Counted from the first letter of the stretch, positions 11,428 to 22,624 are shown. The stretch: 64,000 nucleotides of DNA from Gigaspora rosea (GCA_003550325.1 QKWP01001986.1:1-64000), one strand, 5' to 3'. Made by a program: numbers and translations. Notes: a model not told the origin generated them from the sequence alone.

Positions 11428-11601
11428 TAGGACCTGAAATATATATAAATAGATTAGGTTTTAGTTTGCTTATTTTTGATGTTTTTATATAGATTTTTTC
11501 TATTTATAGTAATTTTTGCTTATTTTTGAGGTTTTTTGCAGATCTTTCCATTTTTGGTAATTTTAGAATTAACCTGACCTATCTATATATTTTGGGTCCT
11601 G
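11428..11601. mobile_element. MITE, about 174 bp, AGGACCC...GGGTCCT TIRs
   Basis: The ends TAGGACCTGAAATATATAT and the complement of ACCTGACC...TTTTGGGTCCT form TIRs of about 30 bp. A second copy at 54027-54206 shares TIRs and core (GTTTGCTTATTTTTGAGG). It is non-coding. Confidence 0.82.
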
Positions 11602-11761
11602 CCGAAATTATTTTAATTAGTTATAGCCTATCAAATCTATAGGTTTGTACTACAAATTATCTAATTAACTTATCAAAACTTTATCAAAGTATTACCTATA
11701 AACAAAGTTACATAGAATTGTACCAAGCAATTTTCTAAAAATATAAAACAATTAAAATTTT

Positions 11762-12461
11762 AAATATCTAAATCTTGGTGCACCCATATGGGAGTCTTAG
11801 GATGTTAAGAGGATCTGGGACCACCAGTAACAGGTACAGCTGGTATAAGTGCATGTAGTGGTAGAGTCGGGTTGGCCGAGCCTCATGATGCCATCCAACT
11901 ATATCAGGGACTGGAAGCTTCGGCGAAACATGCCTGGGTACTCGTCACCATAGCGGGAAGTACAGTCGTTCGCATATTCCCGAATTCGGAACGTTAAATC
12001 CTGGGTCCCCAAGTCGCAGGAAAATCGGTTAGTTGCGGCAGCATGCAGGCTTGAGATACTTACCCAATGTGGTAGAGGCAGCTGCATAGCTTGAAATACG
12101 AACTCCAGAGAAATACGCTAGTAAGGAAACAGGTATACCAATTTGGAAGCAGCAAGCGCCTACCTGGAATCACATACACCAAATTGGGAGTAACGATAGT
12201 AGGAAATGTGGGTAAAGTGGCGGACATGTGAATACTAACTGTTGGTTGGGGAAAAGGGACGTCCAAAAACCAGGCTAGCCGTATAAATGGGAATATGGTA
12301 GGCTCTGGTAGGTTTAGGTTATGGATAAAATAGTCCAAGTCTCGACACTTAGTAGATAGTATAATAGTTGTACAATATATTGTAACGATTAATATACATC
12401 CAATAAAGTTAGAGACATGACCTCACCTTTAACAATAAAAAAAAAAAAATATCTAAATCTT
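11762..12461 (+). mobile_element. Poly(A)-tailed retroposon 2 with 15-bp TSD
   Basis: AAATATCTAAATCTT occurs at 11762-11776 and at 12447-12461, flanking a 670-bp insert that ends in an A run (12436-12449). AATAAA lies about 30 bp upstream of the tail. The insert is markedly more GC-rich than its surroundings and begins GGTGCACCCATATGGGAG. A word close to a tRNA-type A box (GGTTGGCCGAGCC) lies near 11875, so a Pol III SINE is conceivable, but I see no convincing B box and the AATAAA points to a Pol II transcript. The minus-strand open frames within (11899-12338) look spurious. Confidence 0.85.
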
Positions 12462-12826
12462 CTTAGTAAATTATTAATATACAAAACAAACTATCCATTT
12501 AACTTAAATAATATACAAAAATAAAAAATATAAAAATTAATATTCTTAATTAAAATTGATTTATCTGTTGTACAAAACTAAAAACAACAATAACAATATT
12601 AATAATAATATAATATCATTAATGTTACTATAATCTTTATAACTATAATACTAACAATCTCATAAAAATACTATCAAACAACATTAACATAGATGCTATC
12701 CAGAAAATATAGCATTTCACATCTAATAAAACACCTTGCCAAAAAGGATTTCTGAAGCTCTTATCAGATATAATATATATGGACAACTGATTATTAAAAT
12801 ATATGTTGTAGCCCAGATAACAATTC
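12462..12826. other. AT-rich stretch outside the satellite element
   Basis: No gene was recognised. Just outside the satellite element is TAGCCCAGATAACAATT (near 12809), which repeats a word found inside both ends of that element. Confidence 0.4.
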
Positions 12827-14600
12827 TGCCCAATTGTCAATTGGGCCAGCTCAGATGCCAATTTTAACCTGGGCTGCTATTTTTGTCGCAAATACAAATT
12901 GCAGATCTTATATTAAAATCCATTAATATTATATATATTCACAAATAAATCAACCAATCAAATAAATAAATACAAATTTATATAATTATACTGTATTAAT
13001 AAAATTCGATTTTGTCACTTAAATATTTTAAATTTTAGAAAATTTTATTAAAATTATCTACTCAAGTTTTTGACCAGATTTGATAAAAATTTTTTTATTT
13101 GAATTCTATGGATTTGTAGAATTAAAAAAAAAATTTCATTGAATTTGGTTAAGAACTCATGGAGATACCGTTTTTGTAAACAATTTTGGTATAGCTTCTT
13201 TGTTATATATGTTTTTAGAAATAAAAAAAAACTTTCATCAAAGATATCTCTGCAAGTTCTTAACCAAATTCAATAAATTTTTTTTTTAAATTTTATGGAT
13301 TCTTATTATTAAAATAAAAAAATTCATCGAATTTGGTTAAGAACTCGCAGAGATATTTTTAATGTAGGTTCTTGTAAACAATTTTGGCGCAGCTTTTTTG
13401 TAATATACGTTTTGGAAATGAAAAATTTTTATTAAAGATTTCTCTACGAGTTCTTGACCAAATTCGATAAAAATTTTTTTATTCAAATTCTATGGATTCG
13501 TAAAATTAAAATAAAAAATTTTATCAAATTTGGTCAAGAACTCATAGAGATACTTTGATGAAAGTTTCTGTAAACAATTTTGGCACAGGTTTTTTGTAAT
13601 ATACGTTTTTGGAAATGAAAAAAACTTTCATCAAAGATATCTCTGCGAGTTCTTGACCAAATTCAATAAATAAAAATTTTTTTATTTAAATTTTATGGAT
13701 TCTTATTATTAAAATAAAAAAATTTTCATCGAATTTGGTCAAGAACTCACAGAGATATCTCTAATGAAAATTCTTGTAAACAATTTTGGTGCAACTTCTT
13801 TGTAATATACATTTTGGAAATGGAAAAACTTTTATCAAAGATTTCTCTATGAGTCCTTGACCAAATTCGATAAAATTTTTTTTAATTAAATTCTATGGAT
13901 TCGTAAAATTAAAATAAAAAATTTTATCAAATTTGGTCAAGAACTCATAGAGATACTTTGATGAAAGTTTCTGTAAACAATTTTGGCACAGGTTTTTTGT
14001 AATATACGTTTTTGGAAAAGAAAAACTTTTATCAAAGATTTCTCTATGAGTCCTTGACCAAATTCGATAAAATTTTTTTTAATTAAATTCTATGGATTCA
14101 TAAAATTAAAATAAAAAAATTTTCATCAAATTTGGTTAAGAACTTGTAAAGATATTTTTGATGTAAGTTTTTTTTCATTTCCAAAAATGTGATTACAAAA
14201 AAGCTGCGCCAAAATTGTTTACAAGAATTTTATCAAAGATATCTCTGTGAGTTTTTGACCAAATTCAATAAAAAATTTTTTTATTTTAATTATAAGAATC
14301 TATAGAATTTAAATAAAAAAATTTTTATTAATTTAGTTAAGAACTCACTGAGATATTTTGATGAAAGTTTTTTTCATTTCCAAAGACATATATAACAAAG
14401 AAGTTGTGCCAAAATTGTTTATAGGAACTTTCATCAAAGATATCTCTATGAGTTCTTGACCAAATTCAATAAAAAGTTGTTTATTTTAATTCTACAAATT
14501 CATAGAATTTAAATAAAAAAAATTTTATCAAATTTGGTCAAGAACTTGCAGAGATATCTTTGATGAAAAATTTTTTTATTTTCAAAAACATGATTACAAA
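12827..14600. mobile_element. Palindromic-satellite inverted-repeat element, left half
   Basis: The outer end TGCCCAATTGTCAATTGGGC and about 220 bp after it match, inverted, the outer end at 44223. Inward is a tandem array of about 200-bp period: the landmark CAATTTTGG falls near 13181, 13380, 13576, 13781 and 13978. Each unit is two palindromes in series, GAGTTCTTGACCAAATT...AATTTGGTCAAGAACTC and GATATCTTTGATGAAAG...CTTTCATCAAAGATATC. At about 14160 the unit orientation reverses, and the reversed units continue to 14600. There the array stops at ATTACAAA and resumes at 42084. No coding capacity. Confidence 0.88.
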
Positions 14601-14795
14601 TAGGGTTCCTACAAACCCAGTTCAAATCAAACTTTAAGCCAAATTTGGGTTTGATTGATTTTCAAATCAAATCCGATCTCAAACTATAGCTAAAAAAATA
14701 TTTGAGTTTGATTAGAAGACAAACTTTTTAGCTAAATTTGATTTGATTTGAAGTTTGATTTGAAAGATTGCAAACAGTTTGGGTTTGAAGCATTT
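14601..14795. mobile_element. hAT-like TTTGA-rich MITE, left half
   Basis: It starts TAGGGTTCC directly after ATTACAAA (14593-14600). The body is built of TTTGATTTGAA/TTCAAATCAAA words. The same terminus and body make up the intact 338-bp element at 46765-47102. No right terminus occurs locally; the matching GAACCCTA followed by ATTACAAA lies at 42076-42091. TAGRGTTCC-type ends and an 8-bp TSD are hAT-like. Confidence 0.8.
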
Positions 14796-15270
14796 TAGCT
14801 ATAAGACTCGACTAAGCTCAAGTGATTTATTTGTTATAAAAGAAAAAGAAGGTTTGAATTCTGTAACAGCTCACTGGCTTGAATTTAATGCATTCACAAC
14901 ATGAGCCCCTTTGTGATCAAGTCCAGGTTAGCACATTAAATTCAAAACCAGATGCTTTTTTATTTATGTAAAAATAATTACTCTGTTAACCTTCAGTAAC
15001 AAATAAAACAGTTATTGGTTGATATGCATCCTTTAACTATATAATAATTATTATTGTATTAAATTAATTTTTGGAGGGGTCAAAACCTCATTATTCTTGT
15101 GGATTAAAAATTATATAGTTGATTGTTTGAAATAAAAATGAAGCAATCAACATATAATAACTACATCCGTATTATTTCACCAACAAATGCTTGTAGAAAT
15201 AGAAACTTAGCTTATAGATAAATATTTTAAACACAAGGCTATTTTACAGATGATTAATTCAATATAGTTG
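14796..15270. other. Unassigned sequence inside the nested region
   Basis: No gene was recognised. A loose inverted pair (GAATTTAATGC ... GCACATTAAATTC) lies at 14880-14945. Confidence 0.4.
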
Positions 15271-15495
15271 CCTTTCTCTTATCTGAACAGGCCATTCCAA
15301 GAGATTTTGTTTGGTATAGAGAAAGTTCGTAATATAAAATTTCTCTTCTTAAACTGAACTCTAATAAAAATTTGTTATATAAAGAGTTACTAATAGAAAA
15401 AAAAACGGAAATAAAAAATTTCTTAAGCCCATTTTATATATCATCTGGTATAGATTATAAATATATTTAGCACAAAATATAAAAAAAAACTTAAA
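15271..15495. repeat. Dispersed repeat shared with 44575-44800
   Basis: TATAGAGAAAGTTCG, AATATAAAATTTCTCT, AAACTGAACTCTA and TATAAAGAGTTACTA occur in the same order and orientation at 44610-44700. The first part is reminiscent of Tc1/pogo-type ends, but no target duplication was found. Confidence 0.75.
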
Positions 15496-15814
15496 AAAAA
15501 ACCCCCCATTTACACTATTTATTCCCATCATTGTGTATATGCGCATACTCACTCTCTAAATAACATCCATTGCCCTATTCTTCTACCCGTAAAAGATCCG
15601 ATCCATCTGCTCCACTTTCCACCTATAAACGATTTATCCACCCTACTGTCTATCCATTGAAGATCCATTTCACCCATTCTACTCAACTTACCCTAATACG
15701 ACTATTAAAAACCTATCTACTTGCAAAAAAATAACAAAAAAACAAATAAATTAATAAATAAATAAATAGATAAATAAATAACGAAATATTTAAAATAATT
15801 TAAAGAATTTTACT
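15496..15814. other. Unassigned sequence
   Basis: A pyrimidine-rich strip (15560-15720) with recurring ATCCA and CCCT words, then simple AAATAAAT sequence. No gene was recognised. Confidence 0.35.
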
Positions 15815-16130
15815 AACTATAACCGGCAGTGATCATTACCAGTGTGCAATTAACCAATAAATTTGCAGGATCAGGTGTAACGTGCAAATCAGTTGTGTAA
15901 CAAAAATAAAGATTTTTTTAAAAAAATGCTAATATCTCAAGAATTCGTTTATGAAACTACCTTTGACATTCTAGCAAAAAAAATTCCTTGCTAAATTTTG
16001 CATATATTAGACACCCTGCTAAAATCCCAGGCCTCACCCTAACCCTAAAGTAAATAAAATGATCTTTTTTTTGTTTTATGCTATTGGTTAATTACACAGC
16101 GGTGATGATCACTGCTAGTTATTTGTAGTT
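15815..16130. mobile_element. MITE, about 316 bp, TIRs of about 45 bp, telomere-like core
   Basis: The left end AACTATAACCGGCAGTGATC and the complement of the right end AACTACAAATAACTAGCAG continue in step through CAGTGATCATnACC and GTGTGCAATTAACCAATA. The interior holds CACCCTAACCCTAAAG near 16035. It is non-coding. The superfamily is not assigned. Confidence 0.8.
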
Positions 16131-16779
16131 AAATTCTAATTTAAAAATCAAAATAACAATAAAAAAAATTTAATAAAAATAAATATAATTTTAAAAACGT
16201 TTAAAAAAAAAGAAAAAATTAAATTTATAAATAAAAAAAAACAAAAATTTATAATCTCTATAATTATAATTATTTTTTATTTATTTTTATTTATTTATTT
16301 TTTTGATGTAAATTTTTTTATTATTTTTTATTTATAAAAACAAATACTTATGATACAATTAATTAAATGATTATGATTGAATCATGATCGAAATCATAAT
16401 TATTTAACATAAAAAAAAATTAATAATAAGGTCACAGAATTATATAACTGCAAAAATAAATAAAAATTAAATTAATATATAAAATAAAATTTTTATCTTT
16501 ATTAATTTAAAAATATATACTATACAAAAATTTCGTCAGCTAATCAAAATTTTAAGTTCAAAATGTAAAGTTTGTAATTCAAAATTTATTAGTATTGATA
16601 TGATGTAAATTTTGAGTTACAAAATTACATGTAATTTAAAATTTGATTAGCCAGCGAAATTTTTGATATTTTTTTATTATTAAGTTTATTTAAATTTACT
16701 TTTATTTTTTATTGTCGTAAATTTTAAATATTTTTTACTTTTATTTATTGTTTTATTATATTTAATGATTCTTTTTTTT
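16131..16779. other. A/T low-complexity stretch
   Basis: Mostly homopolymeric A and T runs and TTTATTTAT words. No gene was recognised. Confidence 0.5.
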
Positions 16780-17001
16780 ACTATTATTTATAATTTTATG
16801 ATGAATTAATTGATCATATAAATTACAGTATGTGTATATAAATTTCAACGATATTTATTTGTTAAATTATAATTTATAATTTTATGATGAATTAATCGAT
16901 TATATAAATTACAGTATGTAAGTATAAATTCAACGATATTTATTTGTTAAATTATAATTTATAATTTCATGATGAATTAATCGATCATATAAATTGCAGA
17001 G

Positions 17002-17865
17002 AGGACCCCGAATAATCTATGTGAGGTCATAGTTGAAAAATAGCTAATGGAGAGCCATTTTTTAAAAAAGGTTATATTTGAAAAGTAGATATTGGAGAAA
17101 AAGGTTATATTTGAAAACGAGTAATGGGTAAAATGAGTATATTTGAAAGAATGGTAATGGTAATTTTTATAAATGTTATATTTAAAATGTGCTAATGAAA
17201 AATTGGGCTATAATAGTAACCCGGCAGGTAAAAAGGAGAAAGGGGAAAAGGAAGAGAGGGGTAAAAGGGAGAGAGGGGTAAAAGGGAGAGAGGGGTAAAG
17301 ACCTTGAAAACGGCCTTTTTTTTTTTTTTTTTAAGGGTTTTTTTTTTTTTTCTTATGCCAGTTTTCTTTATTTTGGTTTTTTCTTTTTTTTTAACCTACT
17401 TTTTTTTGAAATTTTACTTTTTTTTTTTTTNNNNNNNNNNNNNNNNNNNNNNNNNNNNNNNNNNNNNNNNNNNNNNNNNNNNNNNNNNNNNNNNNNNNNN
17501 NNNNNNNNNNNNNNNNNNNNNNNNNNNNNNNNNNNNNNNNNNNNNNNNNNNNNNNNNNNNNNNNNNNNNNNNNNNNNNNNNNNNNNNNNNNNNNNNNNNN
17601 NNNNNNNNNNNNNNNNNNNNNNNNNNNNNNNNNNNNNNNNNNNNNNNNNNNNNNNNNNNNNNNNNNNNNNNNNNNNNNNNTTTTAGAGAACGGTTTGTTT
17701 TTTTTTTTTTTTTAGAGAACGTTGTATTTCAAAAAAAGGTAAAATTGGATAAAAGGTTTAACTAATGTTTGAAATATAGCTTATATTACCAAACCAAAAC
17801 CGCTAACCAAAAAAATTTTTACTATGATGCTCAAATATAACCTCACATAGATTATTCGGGGTCCT
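17002..17865. mobile_element. TIR element A in the satellite (contains assembly gap)
   Basis: AGGACCCCGAATAATCTATG at the left and its complement at the right (CATAGATTATTCGGGGTCCT) form a clean TIR that goes on through TGAGGT. The flanks TTGCAGAG and TTGCAAGG are a possible 8-bp TSD with two differences. The interior has short GGTTATATTTGAAAA repeats, an 18-bp AGGGGTAAAAGGGAGAG repeat (17221-17300), T runs and the 250-N gap. hAT or MULE is possible. Confidence 0.8.
17431..17680. other. Assembly gap of 250 N
   Basis: The sequence is unknown. It is bounded by T runs and lies inside TIR element A. The sequence to its left (TTTTGAAATTTTACTTTTTT) reappears at about 58470-58495. Confidence 1.
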
Positions 17866-18168
17866 TTGCAAGGAGTGAGTATTTATTTTAACGACATCTG
17901 ATATTTGTTAAATTATAATTTATAATTTCATAATTAATTAATCGATCACATAATTACATAAATTACAGCTTGTAAGTATAAATTTCAATGATATTTATTT
18001 GTTAAATTATAATTTATAATTTCATAATGAATTATTCGATTACATAAATTACAGTATGTGAGTATAAATTTCAAAATTATTTATTTGTTAATTTATAATT
18101 ATAATTTCATGATGAATTAATCGATCACATAAATTACAGAATGTGAGTTAAATTTTATCGATATTTAT

Positions 18169-18550
18169 TTAAGGGTAGGGTGTATGTAGAATCATTTTTT
18201 ATATGATCTACATGGTAGATTGAATTTTTATATAGTAAATAAAAATATGCTTCTAATAAAACTTTTATTATCTAAGTCAATTTTTACTATATTTATATAA
18301 TATATAGTTTAAAGTAGCTTGTTTATAATAGTGAAGTTGTAAGAAATGCATCTCTTTAAAAAAAATAAACTTCATATAGAATTAAATTTTCTGAGTTTAC
18401 TATATGTTTTTTCTGGGTTATACAAAAATTTGATAATCCTCATTGGTCGGATCATATGATGTTTATATGTAAATCATATGATATGGTTATACAAAGTTGA
18501 TCTACAATCTATTTTATATGAAAATAGAAATATTGACACCTTACCCTTAA
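18169..18550. mobile_element. TTAA-flanked MITE, 382 bp (copy 1)
   Basis: TTAAGGGTAGGGTGTA at the left and ACACCTTACCCTTAA at the right. TTAA is the duplicated target, as in piggyBac-type elements. Next to the termini are TATGATCTAC words. Sister copies are at 20553-20928 and 33427-33808. Non-coding. Confidence 0.88.
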
Positions 18551-18606
18551 TCGATTATATAAATTACAGTTTGTGAGTATAAATTTTAATGATATCTATT
18601 TGTTAA

Positions 18607-18854
18607 AGAAAAAATGTGCTTGTCACTGACAGTGACAGTAACCAGATTAGGGTTAGGGTTAGTTTTAGAGTTAAAAGAAGGTTTATTATATAATAAAACA
18701 CCTTAAGAAGCATTTTTAGCTAGAAAAAAATATTGGGTTCATAGGCACAATTTGAAGTTATTGCGATTTGTGATTTTTTGAATTTTTTTATCATACCTAA
18801 TCTAGCAATTTGATTGGCTCGGAACTGTAACCACGGTTACAAATAGATTCACCC
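18607..18854. mobile_element. 248-bp insertion with 8-bp TSD TTTGTTAA, telomere-like core
   Basis: The satellite word TTTGTTAA is present on both sides (18599-18606 and 18855-18862). The insert has weak inverted ends (TTGTCACTGACAG and its counterpart in CTGTAACCACGGTTACAA) and an internal GATTAGGGTTAGGGTTAG. The 8-bp TSD fits a hAT-type MITE. Confidence 0.8.
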
Positions 18855-19245
18855 TTTGTTAAATTATAATTTATAATTTCATAATGAATTAATCGATCAC
18901 ATAAATTACAAAGAGTGTGTACAAATTTCAACAATGTTTATTTGTTATATTATAATTTATAATTTCATGATGAATTAATCAATCACATAAATTACAGAAG
19001 GTGAGTATAAATTTCAACGATATTTATTTGTTAAATTATAATTTATAAATTTATGATTAATTAATTAATCAATCATATATATTACAGGTTGTGAATATAA
19101 ATTTTAATAATACTTATTTGTTAAATTATAATTTACAATTTCATGATGAATTAATAATTTCATGAAGAATTAATTAATAAATCATATAAATTACAGTATG
19201 TGGGTATAAATTTTAACGATATTTATTTGTTAAATTATAAAAGAT

Positions 19246-20117
19246 TCTTTTTTTTAATATTAAAGATTTTTTTTAATAATTTATTATTTTATAGTTTTTA
19301 TTATATTTTAACAATTCTTTTTTTTAATAATTTATTCAAATATTTATTTTTTTTGTTTATTAATTTATTTTATTTGTTTTTTTATTTATTTAATATACCA
19401 CTAATTAGTGTGTTAAAAATAATTGTATAAGGAAGATTTTGAAAGACTGATAGAGAAAAGTATTTGTTTTGGAGTATAGTAGTGAGAAGGGAGGTTTCAA
19501 AAAAAGAGATATTTTTGGAAGAAAATGGTTGTTGAAAAAGCGATAGTTCAGGAAAGGAAAGAGAAGGGTATCAGAAGAAAGGAGGGTTTGTTGGGGAAGA
19601 AAGTTTATTGGGAGAGGTGAAGATCATCAGGTGAAGGAAAAGTTGTCAAATATTTGACCCATTGGGTCACTATTATCTGATCTGGGTCATAACCCAAGTT
19701 AAATATTTGACCTGTTGGGTCACTATTATCTGACCTGAATCATACCACTAATTCTAATTAATTATATAAAATAAAAGTTATTCATACTACAATATAAATT
19801 TATTTAATTAAAAGATTATATGTACTAATTAATTTGTGTTCGAATCTGGAACAGCAAATTTATTATGTTAATTCGATATATCCAGAAGAAATATATATAA
19901 TATTTTGTTCTGGATGTTTTAGTTCGGATTATCAAGAGTCCGGTAGATAGAGGGCTGGATTAAAGAGAGGCATCTGTATATTTTATCAACTATTTTTTAT
20001 AATTGCACTAACTAAAACCTACCTAAACATAACTCTAATGACTATGACTAGAAATAATTTGCCTATAAAATTAGCTATTTGTGAAATAACTTTCAATGAA
20101 TCAGATTTGTCCATGAA
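19246..20117. other. Unassigned stretch with a short dispersed repeat
   Basis: A T-rich tract (19240-19400), then purine-rich sequence. At 19656-19745 GGGTCACTATTATCTGACCT occurs twice; a related word is at 44998-45030 (GGATCACTATTATCTGACC then GGCCCAAGTTAAAT). No gene was recognised. Confidence 0.45.
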
Positions 20118-20334
20118 TTAATTGTGACAGATTAAAATGAAATTTTTCTATTTTTTAAGCAAATTTTAAAAATTTTTTATAGAGCATTTTTGGGTTTTTT
20201 AGAATTAGGATTAGAGTTAGGGTTAGGGTTATTAATAAATGAGTATAAATAGGTTTTATAAGCTTTAAAGATGAGCAAGAGAGGTCACCAGTTTTATTTA
20301 ATATGATTTCATTTTAATCAGCTACATTAATTGA
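20118..20334. mobile_element. MITE with TTAGGG-like core (family M, copy 1)
   Basis: Left TTAATTGTGACAGATTAAAA and the complement of the right AATTAATGTAGCTGATTAAA converge on AAAATGAAAT. The core contains AGAGTTAGGGTTAGGGTTA then AATAAATGAGTATAAATAGG, shared with 28954-29180 and 54733-54964. Confidence 0.75.
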
Positions 20335-20552
20335 CTGTAAAATAATCTTGCTTTAAATTAATTCTCTGTGAATTAAGTTTGCGAAGTAATTATTGATAGT
20401 TGATCGAAACTGATAAACCTAATACAATTAAATAAATATTAGTAAATAAAAAATTCAGTAAAATTGAATTAATGAATCTGTAGTCGATTCTGAATTGATA
20501 TGTATATTTGTAAATCATGAAATATATATGTCATTTTTAGAATCGTATCCAT

Positions 20553-20928
20553 TTAAGAGTAGGTGAATGTAGATTATTTCTAATAGTAATCACGTTGTAA
20601 TCATATTAAATCATGTGATTGACCATCAGGATTGTAAACAACGTGATCTGACCAATCAGAATTAGCAATTTTTCGTGCTACCTAAGTAAATTTAGGCCTA
20701 TTTAAGTATTTTTTATCAATATATAAAGGTGGATTTTTTCAAATATTATGAGTTCTAGAATTTCACGATTAAGAAAATAAGGGCTCATTCTACGTGATAC
20801 CAAATTTTTGTTAAAATTGGTCACATTTCTAAAAAGTTTTATCAGGAGCATGTGTTTAATTTTTATATAAAATCTTATAGTACCACGTAGATCATATGAA
20901 AATTGATCTACGTTCACCCTACCCTTAA
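20553..20928. mobile_element. TTAA-flanked MITE, 376 bp (copy 2)
   Basis: TTAAGAGTAGGTGAATGTAG at the left; CACCCTACCCTTAA at the right, preceded by ATCTACGTT and TACCACGTAGATCATATGAA. Same family and nearly the same length as 18169-18550 and 33427-33808. The small minus-strand open frame inside is incidental. Confidence 0.85.
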
Positions 20929-21845
20929 CAATTAATAAAAAATAAAGCAAAAAAAAAATTAGAAATAATAATGATAATAAAGTAAAAAAAAATAATCAAA
21001 ATTTAAAAAATAGATAAATAAATAAATAAAAAGCAAATAAAAATGAATTAATATATGCCTACCTAAATATTAAATGCTCACTAAATGTTCATTTCGAATA
21101 TTCATGTTAACAATGTAATTAATAATTTTTGCATTTCTAGCACAGAACAATCCATATTTGTTTTCGGCAATAGCAGAATCTTGGTCAGGTGTCTTATCTA
21201 ACCTGAAGCAATAAGAAGATATTTATTACAATTTTTTTTTGAAAAAAAAACATAAATTTACCTTTTTTCAGGTTTTCGATTTTATTCCCTTGAATTTCAG
21301 GTTATACTACAGATTGGAATAATACCTTTAAGGTTTATACCCAGAAGAACTCTGCATGCTAAAATGAGAGAATATCTATTTTTTATAATTTATTAAATGT
21401 TAGTCAAAATGCAAGATATAAACAATAATTTCCCTTTTGTTAAATCTCCACAACACGTATTTGTATTAAGGAGCACAGATTATAAACATTTTTGTCAATG
21501 AGTTGGGCTTAGTAGTACCATCATTGAATAATATAGTGTGTTAAACAACAATTAACATGCCAAACAACATGGTAACCTGCTGCATATTGAATTCAAATAT
21601 ATATAAACAAATAAATTTGATTTCAATAAAAAGAGATATATGTTGAGAAGCTAAGCTCCCTTTGATTTTACTTGAGAAAAATAAAGAAAGTAAGCTAGTG
21701 TAGTGCTGAAGAGAACTTTATTCGAGTAAATCAGAAACTTATCTTCTTAGTAACTATGGTTATTAAATTTATGTAAGTTACAGTGTAATTTACGTTAGTA
21801 AATTTATATCATATATTTAAGTTTATACGTATAAACTCAAATAGC
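20929..21845. other. Unassigned AT-rich stretch
   Basis: No gene or defined element was recognised before the TSD of retroposon 3. Confidence 0.4.
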
Positions 21846-22624
21846 AATTTATAAAAGGGAATCCCCCTCCAAAGGATCGGCATTGTTGTTCCTATCCTAA
21901 TCGGGAAGAAGGCATCAGGTAAAGCAGGAACAAATGCGTAATGAGATGTGGTGCAATGGAGTAGGCAGATCTGTAGAAAATAAATTCCAGAAAGTTCCGT
22001 TATTCTCTTTTTTATATATAATACTCTGGCGAAGCGTTTCCTTGTGCAGTATTATATAATTTTTATCACTAGAATATTCTTGAATATTCTCCTTTCCTTC
22101 TTTATTTTCTTTTCTTTTTTTCTTCAAGTATATGTATATCAGGCCATATTTTTTTTTATGCTTTTTTCATCTTGTCCTTTTTTTATTTTGGTTTTTTGCT
22201 TAGGTTGTGTAGTATTTCCTCTTTTTATTCTCTCCTTCTCTTTTCATTTCCCTTTTTACCCTTTCTTTCAATTTGTTTTTTCACTTTTTTCTTTAGTTGT
22301 ATAACGCAAATATTAGTTAGATAACTATTCTGGCAGGATCTAGGTGGAAGAAGTTTATAAGGAAAAAGGTGGTCATGACGAGCTGTGGAACTCAGCTAAT
22401 GATCTAGTGATAGAGGGGTTTGGAAGGATTCGGCAATAGTGAAGCTAATTCTACTCTGGCAGGTCACAGACAGGTGCTTTTAAGTAACCGGACGAGCTGT
22501 TTTTTAGATATAAGGCTAGAAGAAACTGGGGTAGTAATAGCATTTGATAATGTAACTAACCTACTATTATAAATAAAAAATGGCATGATCACCAGGCTAA
22601 TATTAAAAAAAAATTTATAAAAGG
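21846..22624 (+). mobile_element. Poly(A)-tailed retroposon 3 with 13-bp TSD
   Basis: AATTTATAAAAGG occurs at 21846-21858 and at 22612-22624. The insert (753 bp) ends in an A run with AATAAA about 30 bp before it. Its 5' portion matches the inner part of retroposon 1 (from about 10428), so this copy starts about 420 bp further in, as expected for 5'-truncated target-primed insertions. The two copies diverge towards their 3' ends. The right TSD overlaps the first bases of the foldback at 22622, so the retroposon landed at the edge of that older element. Confidence 0.88.

Larger units (their letters stand above)
16780..19245. repeat. Satellite of about 100 bp period, interrupted by three transposons
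   Basis: The unit contains AATTTCAACGATATTTATTT, GTTAAATTATAATTTATAAT, TTCATGATGAATTAATCGAT and CATATAAATTACAG(T)ATGTGAG. At least ten copies are seen at 16785-17000, 17870-18170, 18550-18606 and 18855-19245. Non-satellite blocks at 17002-17865, 18169-18550 and 18607-18854 are separate insertions with their own TIRs or TSDs, so this was once one uninterrupted array of about 1 kb. Confidence 0.9.

Noticed and set aside
11860-11970. tRNA-Leu/Ser-like gene
   Set aside because: Only an A-box-like GGTTGGCCGAGCC is present; no acceptor stem, anticodon arm or convincing B box could be drawn.
12060-12338. 92-codon minus-strand open frame
   Set aside because: It lies within the poly(A)-tailed retroposon, opposite to the transcript direction, and resembles nothing known.
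17304-17765. 153-codon open frame on the plus strand
   Set aside because: It runs through 250 unknown bases and T runs; only Phe/Leu low complexity is visible.
18640-18670. Telomere end or chromosome fusion point
   Set aside because: Only two to three TTAGGG-like units, always inside small TIR elements, with no long telomeric tract.
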